Assembly (NCBI GenBank): GCA_006503475.1
Contig: RSEH01000039.1
Coordinates: forward strand, 62,001-126,000
Length of the DNA stretch: 64,000 bases
Direction: 5' to 3'
Source: Stentor roeselii
Lineage: Eukaryota; Ciliophora; Heterotrichea; Heterotrichida; Stentoridae
Position numbers and translations under genes: made by a program. The notes under the pieces are model-generated. The model was not told the origin of the DNA. It searched no databases and was given only the letters and a program-made list of their open reading frames with translations. Positions 55,601 through 64,000 of the stretch are shown one piece after another. How positions within the stretch are numbered: the first letter of the stretch is position 1; each line of letters opens with the position of its first letter.

Positions 55601-58600
55601 CTGATAGACAAGACCCTGAGTTTAATCGAGTGTCTTAAAGGAAAAATAGACCAGTACCTTTACATTACAATTCCAGCCTTGTTGAAAATCGTCCAGGACC
55701 ACACCAACCCAATGATCCGGAAACAAGCAATTCGGGTAATTTCTCAATTTTGCGACAAAAACATCCACCCTCACATCGTCGACTACATCTCAAGAATCGT
55801 CGACGGGTTCTTGGCAGTCCTTCGTAATGAAGGTCCTGAAATCACTGAAAACGTTTTAGAAGGCTTTGCAGGGATAGTTGAAAATCTTGGAAGTCTCTTC
55901 GCAGCTTTTATTCCCAGTATTCAAAGAATCATGATCGCTCGAAAGATTTCTCATCGAAACTACGAAGCTGCTGTTCAAGAGCTTATCGCAGGGTCAGAGG
56001 AAAGTGAAAATCCGACTCGTAAAGCGACTCAAAACAATGAAGAAAAACAATCAGAAGCCTTTAAATCACAAATATCGCAACCTTCTTATCGACACCCTGT
56101 CGACGTGAGGCAGTTGCTCAGTGTTTGCAGCGCTGCTGATCGTCACACTAAAGAAGAATGGAAGGACTGGATGAGAAGGTTTTCTATTGAATTGCTGAAA
56201 CAAGCACCTGCCCCTGCACTTCGGGAATGCCAGGTTATTGAAGAATACCCAAATTCACTTGAATTGTTTAATGCGGCTTTTGTTTCTTGTTGGAGTGACT
56301 TGTATGATGAGGACAAGAATAATATGATTAAGTTCTTGGAAAATGCCTTTGAAAGTGCAACGATTCCTACAGAAGTTTTGCAGGTCTTGCTGAATTTAGC
56401 GGAATTTATGGAACATGATGATCATAAACTCTTTGATGCCAGGACTCTTGGGAAACTCGCTTATAAATGTAAAGCTTATGCTAAGGCGCTTCATTATAAA
56501 GAAGTGGAATTTCATAACTCTGCACCGAACTCGGAAATTATTGAGAATCTTATTTCACTTAATAACCTTCTTCATCAACATGAGGCTGCTAATGGGATTA
56601 GAATATTTGCGAAGAAAAAAGGATGGGGAGATTTAAGTCAGAGCTGGTTTCAAGAGTTTCATAGGTGGCAAGACGCAGAAGAGTTTCACGAGGCAATAAA
56701 CGAGATGTTAATAACAGACCCAATAGCAGCAAATCAAGAGCAACTAACACTAATCCGAATGAAATGCCTAAAAGCCCTATCAGACTGGAACCGTTTAATG
56801 TCCTTAGGCGACATGAAATGGCAGAGCATAGAAAAAAACGAAGGTTTCAAAAAAGAAGTAGCAAGTTACGCAGCAGCGGCCGCTTGGAACCTAGGAAAAT
56901 GGGACGAGTTAAAAAAATACTCCCAAGAAATGGACGTTCAAAACTTCGAGCACAACTTTTACATGGCAATTCTTTCAATCCACGACAACAGCCTTCAAGA
57001 CAGCAGAAGAATCCTAGACAAAGCCTGGGACATCGTCGACACAAAACTTCCAGGCCTTCTCAGAGAAAGCTACATTCGCGCCTATCCTGTCGTCGTCGAA
57101 GCGCAGCAGTTATGTGACTTAGAAGAAGTCATCAACTTCAAGTCAGAAGAGGAAACATCTGACAAAAGAAGCGATTTGCTGAGATTATGGAATGCAAGAC
57201 TTAGGGGATCACAGCCTTCAATTGATATTTGGGAAAAATTTTTGAGTTTCAGGCCTCTGCTTGTTTGTCCTGAAGAAGACCTGGACACTTGGACCCAATT
57301 CGCTGAACTTTGCATGAAAAATCGTCAGATGAGGCTCGCTGAAGATACTTTAGAGACTTTATTGTTACGGTCGGAAGGAGAGGGTAAAAATAGTTCGAAA
57401 ATTTTTTGGAGGATTAATAAAAGTGAAAAAACTCATCCGGCTAGTGTTTGTTTTGTTTATTTGAAGTACCTTTATGCAAGTGAACCGAAAACTTTAGAGT
57501 ATTTAGTGGATTTTGTGAAGGAACAGGAAAGTCATGCGGCTTCTAAACAGGTATTGTGTAGGTATTATCTGCAATTGACTAAATGGCAGAAAACGACCAT
57601 GGGTGATAAGTTTGATAGGCAGATTATGGACCAGGTGCTTAGGAGTATACAGACTGCTACGCAGTATGACCCGCTTAATCATAAAGCTTGGCATAAGTGG
57701 GGATATTTAAACTTTGAAGCTTTGAGTTTCTATGAAAAACCTGGATGTGAAGTGATGAATAAGGAAGAGTTAATGGAAAATCATATTTATAGTGCTATTG
57801 AAGGATTTATTCACTCGATTGAACTTGAGTTCAGCTTGACTAATAGTCATAAAATACAGAATTTACTGAGGTTAATCACTCTTTGGTTCAGATATGGGAA
57901 TAAGGAAAAAGTTAATGCGAAGTTGAAAATTAGCTTTGAAGTTTTGAATGTCGAGGTCTGGCTGCAAGTAATTCCCCAAATAATAGCTCGTGCTTCAACC
58001 CCAGACCCAGAGCTTCAAGGTCTAATAATCGACTTACTAAAAAAAGTAGCAAAGCACCATCCCCACGCTCTCCTCTACGCATTAACAATGGCGATCCGAA
58101 CGAACAGTGAAGAGCGAATAAAAGTAGCAAATGCAGTCCTTCAAGAAATGCGTGAATTTTACTCCAACATGGTAGACGACACTCTTCTAGTAACAGAAGA
58201 GTTAATCCGATGTTCCGTTCTCTGGAAAGAAGCCTGGCACGAAGGAATCTCCGACGCTTCGCAGCTTTACTTCGGAGGCAAGGACATCCCAGGAATGGTC
58301 AACATTCTGAAACCGCTTCATGATCAGCTGAATCAAGGACCCAAGACCATGAACGAAGTCGGCTTTTATCAGGCTTTTTCAGCTGACCTCGCCGAGGCCG
58401 AGTTCTGGATGAAGCGATTCGAGGAAAGCAAAAAAGAAATCAACTTGCAACAGGCCTGGAATATTTATTACGGCGTTTATCTTAAACTACATAAGGCAAA
58501 TTTAAAAGAAATTGAACTTGAAAATGTCTCGCCGAGGCTTGCCGAGGCTAAAGAACTGAATGCAACGATTCCTGGAATTTACAGAACACATAAAGAAGTG

Positions 58601-59725
58601 GTGAAAATCAGGAGATTTGATAAAAATTTGAAAGTCTTTCCCACGAAACAACACCCTAGAAAACTGAGTATGATTGGAGGTAACGGGAAAGAATACCAGT
58701 TTTTACTTAAAGGACATGAAGATATCCGCCAAGATGAAAGAGCAATGCAACTTTTCAGTCTAGTCAACGACCTCCTCGCAGCAGACCGTAAAACAAACGG
58801 AAAAGACCTGGCAATTCGTCGTTACGCAGTAGTTCCTCTTTCCCCGACCTGTGGTCTGATCGGGTGGGTTCACGGGAGCGACACTTTGAACCAGCTGATC
58901 CAAGACTACCGCCAGCGAAAGAGGATCGAGATTTACGTTGAAAGAGACCTGATCAAGTCTCAATACTCCAAATACGAGCAGTTGCCACTTATCAACAAAG
59001 TCGAGATTTTCGAATACGCCATGTCACAGACCAAAGGAGAGGACCTGCAAAAAATCCTCTGGTCAAAAAGCCCGACGTCAGAGATCTGGCTGGAAAGAAG
59101 GACGAACTACACCCGGTCCTTAGCAACGATGTCCATGGTCGGGTACATCTTGGGCCTTGGCGACCGACACCCTTCAAACTTGATGCTTGACAGATACACT
59201 GGAAAAATCATTCACATTGACTTTGGAGATTGCTTTGAAGTCGCCATGAAAAGAGAAAGATGCCCGGAACTTGTACCTTTTCGACTCACTAGAATGATGG
59301 TCAATGCCATGGAAATCTCTGGAACTGAAGGAAACTTTAGAAATACTTGTGAACAGGTCATGGGAGTTCTTAGGCAAAATAAAGACTCACTTATGGCCAT
59401 GCTTGAAGTTTTCTTGTATGAACCTCTGGTTAGTTGGAGGATTATTGCACAGGAAAAAGCTAGACCTTCTCATGCGGAAGACCCTGAAGATGAACTGTCT
59501 AGTGATGATATTCCGAGAAATCTTGCAGGAGAACTGGAAATGACTGAATTGCTTAATAAAAAAGCTGTTGAAGTGCTTGATAGAGTCATGGAAAAATTGA
59601 CTGGGAATGACTTTAATGATAGGAAAGAGTTGGGGGTTATTGAACAGGTTGATAGGCTTATTAAGGAGGCTAGGTCTATTAAGAACTTGTCGCAAAGTTA
59701 TATTGGATGGTGCCCGTTTTGGTAG
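52625..59725 (+). CDS. TOR: TOR kinase (target of rapamycin), two 15-nt introns
   Basis: Joined from 52625-52711, 52727-53776 and 53792-59725: 2356 residues, the usual TOR size. It is the catalytic subunit of the TORC1/2 complexes that link nutrients to growth. Exon 1 gives LFQGLKSRSIEVRLSSLNKL, the conserved TOR beginning. HEAT repeats fill about 1-1200 and the FAT region about 1230-1800. The FRB lies near 1845-1945 (EAWHEGISDASQLYFGGKD, QQAWNIYYGV). Then comes the kinase with GHEDIRQDERAMQL, GDRHPSN (Asp2170) and HIDFGD (Asp2189), and the FATC end YIGWCPFW. The Ser and Trp that contact FKBP-rapamycin are kept (Ser1869; Trp of QAWNIYY), and the Phe of the human YYHVF is Tyr. All catalytic residues are present. 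No other intron is needed. Confidence 0.98.
52712..52726 (+). other. 15-nt intron 1 of TOR
   Basis: GTACCATTCACTTAG, GT-AG, phase 0, C-A at positions 9-10. Its removal joins the conserved TOR N-terminus to the main frame; without it the first exon ends at the TAG inside the intron. Confidence 0.93.
53777..53791 (+). other. 15-nt intron 2 of TOR
   Basis: GTAAAAATCATTTAG, GT-AG, phase 0, C-A at positions 9-10. Retention gives a stop after 5 codons; removal continues the HEAT region as IFAVSDLNPYLLDYLNEL. Confidence 0.95.
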
Positions 59726-60333
59726 TTTATAATAAATGAATGGAAAAATTGGTTTATTTGGTTGTTGGAGGGTTTAGAAATTTTTATGCTTTTGGACCGA
59801 GCTTTGGTTGGAGAGCAAAGGTTTTTTGTATCATGGGTTCATTTATAGTTAGGTTTTTTTAAATAAATAAGGGTTTTTTATTTTTATGGATAGGGAAATT
59901 TTTGTTTCTAAATAGAAATTGCTCATATTTTTCAAGTTTAAAGCACTTTCTTTCGATTCACTGTCCTAAATATCCTCCCATATCTTTTTAGTTATATCTC
60001 TAATTGAAATTTTGATTGTTGTTGCTCTTTTTCATGAGTGCATTTCGTGATTCAGATAAATGATTCAGATAAATGATTTCAGTCAGTTTGAAAGCTTCTT
60101 AAAGGTTTTTAACAACTACCAAAACCCTTTAATCTTTAAATTCTTTTAAACCCAGTAAAATTTAAAATTTTAACTTTACTGGCAATAAAAAATATGTCAA
60201 AATACTTAAAATTTTTTTTAAACTAATCGATTAATCCAATCCCATCATCCTTAAATCATAAGAATGAAGCAAAAAATTCTAAATAACTCAATTTTCTATT
60301 CCTTCATTCCAATCCTAAAAAATAATATTCTAC
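59726..60333. other. Intergenic region between convergent TOR and PH-kinase genes
   Basis: 608 bp, AT-rich, at the 3' ends of both genes. The only notable item is a 13-bp direct tandem repeat at 60048-60073. No gene or RNA was recognised. Confidence 0.5.
60048..60073. repeat. Two tandem copies of a 13-bp unit
   Basis: TGATTCAGATAAA occurs twice in direct succession, followed by a partial third start (TGATTTCAG). Simple local duplication in non-coding DNA. Confidence 0.85.
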
Positions 60334-61791
60334 TTAACCATTCAAAAAAGAGTCGAACCCTCTTAACCTGCTTAAAAAATTCTTCGAATTGTTATTCAAA
60401 ACTTTTCTCTGAGATTCCGACAAGGACTGATCCTCTTCTTTTTTCTTATTTTCTTCAGCACCTCTAACCCTATTCATTCTTTTCATGAGTTCCGCTGAGA
60501 TTCCACCATCATTTGACGATGCATGTAAAATTTGAGGTTGAACTGAATTCGAAAGTTCGATTTTAAACCAGTTCAAGTTCAAAGCTTCTGAAGCCGTCGG
60601 ACGAAACTCAGGGTCAGGGTCAGTGAATTTAAGGACACAGTCAACACCTTCTTTACTTATATTCCTCCAGTACACATCTTGAAAGTAAATCTTGCATTCT
60701 TTATTCTTCAAATAAATCTCTCCAGGTTTTTTCCCTGCAAAAGGAGCCCTTCCTGAAAGCAAAGTATACAAAATCACTCCTGCACTGAAGATATCTACTT
60801 TTTTACTATACGGTTTTTTCTTTAATATCTCAGGAGCGACGTAACCTGGAGACCCACATCGAAAGTTCTGACTGTCAGAAGCGTCACAGGCCAGGTAAAA
60901 ATTGTTGATTTTAATTGAAAAGTCGCAGTCTTCTCTTTCGAAAAGAATGTTCTGAGGTTTCAAGTCTCTGTAAATCACGTCTTTTCTGTGGAGATATTCC
61001 AAGGCTGACAAGAGATTTTTCATTAGTTTAGAAGAAACATTTTCAGAAAACCTGTTTTTCATGATAATCCTGTGAAAAAGGTCACCTCCTGACATGTAAT
61101 CAAGAATAAAATAGATGTTTGAGGAATCTTCATATATAAAGTGAAGACTTACAATATTTGGATGAAAGGCTTTTCTCATTATCGATATTTCCATGGCTAG
61201 AGACTCGTGAGATCTGAATGATTCTTGAAACTCTTGCTTGTTAATCGCTTTTATTGAGAACTCCTTTGATGTTGACAGGTCAAAGGCTTGACTTACTTTA
61301 GAATGTTTTCCATGTCCGACTTCTTTCACTATTGAAAAATCATCGTCAATCATTTGAAGGATTGTCTTTGACGATAAACTTCGAGTCCAGGTCTCTAAAT
61401 CAGCCTGACTTAAAAAGAAAAAATCTTGAAACAAGTTCGAAGTTCCTAATCGTATAAAAAAATCATCAAATCTCGCTGAATTCAAATCTTTTCTTGAAAT
61501 CTGCTTTGATACAAACTCCGATTTTCCTTCATTCAAAGTAAAAAATTTCAAAGTCTTCCAACTAATAACTAAGAATTTTTTCGCTTGGCTTTCAGGACTT
61601 TTGCAGTAAAACAACCTGGAATCCGCGAGGTAGAAGTAGCGAGTTTTAGCCTCACCATGTTTGTTTTTTACATTCAAACAACTTGAAGTCTCTATCTTTA
61701 CTTCAATATTTTGGAGGTTTTGCAGGTCTTTGTTCCAATACTTCGAAAAGTGATTTACTTGGCTGTCGATGCAGTCAAAAAATGAATCCAT
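60334..61791 (-). CDS. PH-domain CAMK-like kinase with degenerate DFG (probable pseudokinase)
   Basis: A 485-residue protein. Residues about 28-142 look like a PH domain (strand-rich, ending in the helix with Trp: QADLETWTRSLSS). The kinase domain is at about 152-410: Gly loop VGHGKHSKV, Lys181 in FSIKAI, helix-C Glu201, VIYRDLKPQN at 272-281 and GYVAPEIL near 316. The metal-binding DFG reads N-F-Y at 297-299 (SIKINNFYLA), so the Mg-coordinating Asp is Asn. The rest resembles CaM-kinase/CDPK domains, but no EF-hands follow. The C-terminal 75 residues are Lys/Ser/Asn-rich. ATP binding may remain, but catalysis is doubtful. PH plus a calcium-type kinase fold suggests recruitment to phosphoinositide membranes. 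Confidence 0.87.
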   Translation of the reverse strand: MDSFFDCIDSQVNHFSKYWNKDLQNLQNIEVKIETSSCLNVKNKHGEAKTRYFYLADSRLFYCKSPESQAKKFLVISWKTLKFFTLNEGKSEFVSKQISRKDLNSARFDDFFIRLGTSNLFQDFFFLSQADLETWTRSLSSKTILQMIDDDFSIVKEVGHGKHSKVSQAFDLSTSKEFSIKAINKQEFQESFRSHESLAMEISIMRKAFHPNIVSLHFIYEDSSNIYFILDYMSGGDLFHRIIMKNRFSENVSSKLMKNLLSALEYLHRKDVIYRDLKPQNILFEREDCDFSIKINNFYLACDASDSQNFRCGSPGYVAPEILKKKPYSKKVDIFSAGVILYTLLSGRAPFAGKKPGEIYLKNKECKIYFQDVYWRNISKEGVDCVLKFTDPDPEFRPTASEALNLNWFKIELSNSVQPQILHASSNDGGISAELMKRMNRVRGAEENKKKEEDQSLSESQRKVLNNNSKNFLSRLRGFDSFLNG

Positions 61792-61908
61792 TATACCAAA
61801 AGTTTAATTTTCATATCAGCGAATTTGATCCATGATTAAATTTCTAAATTTAACCTTATTATTTTCTGGTTTTTTATTAGGAACTAGAAATCTTCTCTTT
61901 TTTGAATT

Positions 61909-64000
61909 TTACTTGTTTTTTACCCACAACTCGCCTGTAATAAAGCTATTTGGAATAGATCCAAAGCTTTTATCAGCTCTAGGTGTTTTAATATGAGGTA
62001 AGAAGTAGTTAAGTCCTTTTCTATTCATTGAAATTCCTCTTTTATGTAAACTTTTCACTTCATTCAACGCGATGTTTTCATTAGAGTAGTTATGCAGGTC
62101 TTTATGTGCGATGCTCGAGTTGCTTTCAGAGTGTTTTGTTTTTTTTCTTCTGTCTCTGACCTCGACTTCAATTCTAAAGGCGAGGTCGCTTAAGAACTGA
62201 TGGTCTCTAAGCCTGAGACCCATGATGAGGTTTTTCCATCGAATTTTATTGAAAATGTGAACCTTGTCGGACTTCCAGTCACTTGCAAGGTCAATCGGAA
62301 TCCCAAGGACTTTATTTAACAACTCGTATTTACATTCTCTTCGAAAAAACGCAGCAAGTTCAAAAACCGAACTTTTTGGATTTTCTGAACTTTTCAAGTA
62401 GTTGATGATGTCGTCTTTCACGTCTTTTTCTAAGGCCTCCAGTAAGACTTCCTCGATTTTCAACCCTGGACGAGATTCAACTGCTTCTAAGTAGTTCTCA
62501 AGCAAGACGAAAAATTTAAGAGCTGAGTTTCTCCAGATATGAAAAGGTTTTTCTTCAGTTTTTCGAGATTCCTGGAGTTTTGAAGGAAAATCTTGTAAAA
62601 TTGAAAGATTTTCTGATTTTTTAAAAGCGTTTTGAATGTTTTCCAAAGCTAGTTCTTTTAAAGACTTGGTCTCGCCGTTTACCTGAAGTTTAAAAGAAAG
62701 AAGTTCTTCAAGGTTCATTTTTTGAATCGAGTTTAAAATGTTTCCGTTTTCTTCAAAAGCGTTTAAACCTGCTGATTTTAAAACTTCTGTCGAAAAAATC
62801 TTTCTTAAAGAGTTTTTTAAGGTTTTCACTGGATTTCCTTGACGCACTGCTTCTGAGGAACCTTTTGAATTCAGAGGCTGAGAATCAAGAGACCGTCTGT
62901 GACGAGAGAGGACTTTTGAACCTTTTGATGAAAGGACTTGAGATGGGACCAGGTTTGATCCTTCTCTGTTGCTTTCGGGTGTTGGTATCTTGGATTCTGA
63001 GTTTTTTGAGAAAATTTCAGGTTTTTCGATCAGTTTTTTTAGTTCTTGAATTTTTTGGGTCTTTTCTGGACTTTTAGAAAAATTTTCTTGCTTTTTTGAA
63101 GGTCGTGATGAGAGATCGATTGGAGGTTTTTTTACTTCTTGGACAGGTTCTGATTTTTGAGATTTTTTAGGGTCTTGAGTGGAAAATTCAGGTTTTGAGG
63201 GTTTTTCTTCTGGATTTTTTGGTTTGATTGATGAGTTTTCAGCTTCTTTGGATTTGGTTTCTTGCAAAGAACTTGGGTCTTTTTTTATGTTATTTTTTGA
63301 GGTTTTATTTAAAGATATTTGTTCATTTTTTTGGCTGATGTTTTTTGATTCGGTTTCGTTTCTTTTGATATTTTTCGTCATTTTTTTTTCTTCCTTGGGT
63401 TCTTCTCGAGGTTCTTTTTTTTCTTCCTTTTTTTTCAGATCTTCTTTGCGTTTTTTTTCATTATTTTCAATGACTTTCAAAGAATCTTTCAATTTAAAGT
63501 AATTTTTTTCGTTGATGTGTCCTTCAAGACTTTTTTTTTCGCCAGGGTTGAGAAAAAGATCAGCAAGTGCAATGAAAGAGTTTTCAAGATCTTTGATATT
63601 CTCTTCAGATCCTTCCGACCTTCTTTTAAAAGCTTCTAACTTGACGTTGGAGTCATTTAATTTTCCTTTTAACCCTTTTATTTCTTTACCAAGCCCCTCC
63701 AGCTGTGTATTCATCTTAACCTTAAGCTTTTCCATATTTTTCAAAGCCCTGATAACATCTCTAAACCCTTTAAACCCTGCCTGTTTAATAACCGCAATCA
63801 TTTCAGCATCATTCTCACTTTTTCTCTTGATCCAAGAAGCAAGGTCCTCCACCCTAGCCCCCAATCTTTCCCTGACTTTTTCATTCTCCTCATTCAAGTC
63901 CTTTAAATTTTTTTCAAGTCGAATAATTTTTTCTGCACTTTTTTGTTTAACGAATTCGAATCGGTTCCTGAATTTTCCCTCAAGTTTCAAAAACGCTTCT
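61909..64000 (-). CDS. Long Lys/Glu-rich coiled-coil protein (5' end outside window)
   Basis: At least 697 codons are open to the right edge on the minus strand, with no ATG at the edge, so the N-terminus lies outside. The visible part begins with coiled coil (about 1-165 of the visible protein), then a very charged, low-complexity Lys/Glu/Ser/Pro segment (about 175-330, with repeated KKEEKKEPREE and SKxxE types). The C-terminal half is helical (about 390-610), with a possible globular piece (ELAAFFRRECKYELLNKVLGIPID). No known domain. Its C-terminus (SFGSIPNSFITGELWVKNK) is hydrophilic. A cytoskeletal linker is possible. Confidence 0.8.
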   Translation of the reverse strand, partial: EAFLKLEGKFRNRFEFVKQKSAEKIIRLEKNLKDLNEENEKVRERLGARVEDLASWIKRKSENDAEMIAVIKQAGFKGFRDVIRALKNMEKLKVKMNTQLEGLGKEIKGLKGKLNDSNVKLEAFKRRSEGSEENIKDLENSFIALADLFLNPGEKKSLEGHINEKNYFKLKDSLKVIENNEKKRKEDLKKKEEKKEPREEPKEEKKMTKNIKRNETESKNISQKNEQISLNKTSKNNIKKDPSSLQETKSKEAENSSIKPKNPEEKPSKPEFSTQDPKKSQKSEPVQEVKKPPIDLSSRPSKKQENFSKSPEKTQKIQELKKLIEKPEIFSKNSESKIPTPESNREGSNLVPSQVLSSKGSKVLSRHRRSLDSQPLNSKGSSEAVRQGNPVKTLKNSLRKIFSTEVLKSAGLNAFEENGNILNSIQKMNLEELLSFKLQVNGETKSLKELALENIQNAFKKSENLSILQDFPSKLQESRKTEEKPFHIWRNSALKFFVLLENYLEAVESRPGLKIEEVLLEALEKDVKDDIINYLKSSENPKSSVFELAAFFRRECKYELLNKVLGIPIDLASDWKSDKVHIFNKIRWKNLIMGLRLRDHQFLSDLAFRIEVEVRDRRKKTKHSESNSSIAHKDLHNYSNENIALNEVKSLHKRGISMNRKGLNYFLPHIKTPRADKSFGSIPNSFITGELWVKNK

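Noticed and set aside
53834-59725. Separate gene for the large second TOR frame, starting at TTG
   Set aside because: The 15-nt intron at 53777-53791 joins it exactly with the upstream HEAT frame, and TTG starts are not credible here.
59777-59850. tRNA-like or snRNA-like stretch after TOR
   Set aside because: A GC-richer patch (GGACCGAGCTTTGGTTGGAG) drew attention but no cloverleaf or box pattern can be built.
1-64000. Use of a ciliate variant genetic code
   Set aside because: TAA, TAG and TGA all end recognisable genes at the expected family length, for example TGA at 33947 and 51389, TAG at 12748, and TAA at 21018. No conserved gene needs a reassigned stop.
1-64000. Transposons, retroelements, virus-like elements, tRNA or rRNA genes, CRISPR arrays
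   Set aside because: Both strands were read for transposase, reverse transcriptase, integrase and capsid motifs, terminal repeats, tRNA cloverleaf boxes and spaced repeats. None was seen. A tRNA with a tiny intron could still be missed by eye.

Overview
The window looks like a stretch of macronuclear chromosome from a heterotrich ciliate of the Stentor type. Four genes can be read through only by removing a 15-nt intron (RING-H2 gene, TOR twice, TatD-like gene), and 15-nt introns are the known signature of Stentor. TAA, TAG and TGA all act as stops, so the standard code is used, unlike Tetrahymena or Paramecium. Genes are packed on both strands with gaps often below 100 bp, intergenic DNA is AT-rich, and the gene content is typical of ciliates: coiled-coil proteins, kinesin, MORN, STPGR, voltage-gated K+ channels, large Cys-rich membrane proteins and 7TM receptors. 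No transposon, virus-like element, RNA gene or CRISPR array was recognised.

Layout. 1-7.5 kb: kinesin (runs off the left edge), PhoD-like phosphatase, a PB1-like membrane protein, a CaaX coiled-coil protein, a ubiquitin-like protein, a LITAF protein and an ankyrin-AGC kinase. 7.8-20.1 kb: coiled-coil protein, B-box/kelch protein, membrane RING-H2 ligase, a basic protein, a two-TM protein, a second coiled-coil protein, an FCP1-like phosphatase with a degenerate active site, an acyl-carrier-like protein without its serine, a small membrane protein and an EAG-type K+ channel. 20.7-35.6 kb: SUMO, a MORN protein, a 1580-residue Cys-rich multi-pass protein, a coiled-coil protein, an SK-like K+ channel, a tRNA ct6A dehydratase, a RING protein carrying a DUSP domain, an STPGR protein, and a coiled-coil zinc-finger protein that needs an apparent 14-nt intron.

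35.6-41.4 kb is a different, very AT-rich region. It holds four tandem, same-strand 7TM receptor genes resembling the Dictyostelium cAMP-receptor family, one clear decayed copy between the second and third genes, and a possible second relic upstream. 41.4-64 kb returns to compact genes: TATDN1-like nuclease, a novel protein, a serine-carboxypeptidase-like protein whose catalytic Ser and His are replaced, a TPR protein, an ABCC transporter, an ankyrin/double-SAM protein, the complete TOR kinase, a PH-domain kinase with a broken DFG motif, and a coiled-coil protein that runs off the right edge.

The genes do not form one pathway. The most notable features are: (1) sharp alternation of G-rich and C-rich strand composition in blocks of roughly 0.4-0.6 kb through single genes, whichever strand they lie on; (2) intron sizes at the lower limit, including a candidate 14-mer; (3) four enzyme-family proteins with altered catalytic residues; (4) the young receptor cluster with relics; (5) a divergent pair whose two start codons lie in one 12-bp palindrome. 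All functional names come from reading motifs by eye, without database searches.
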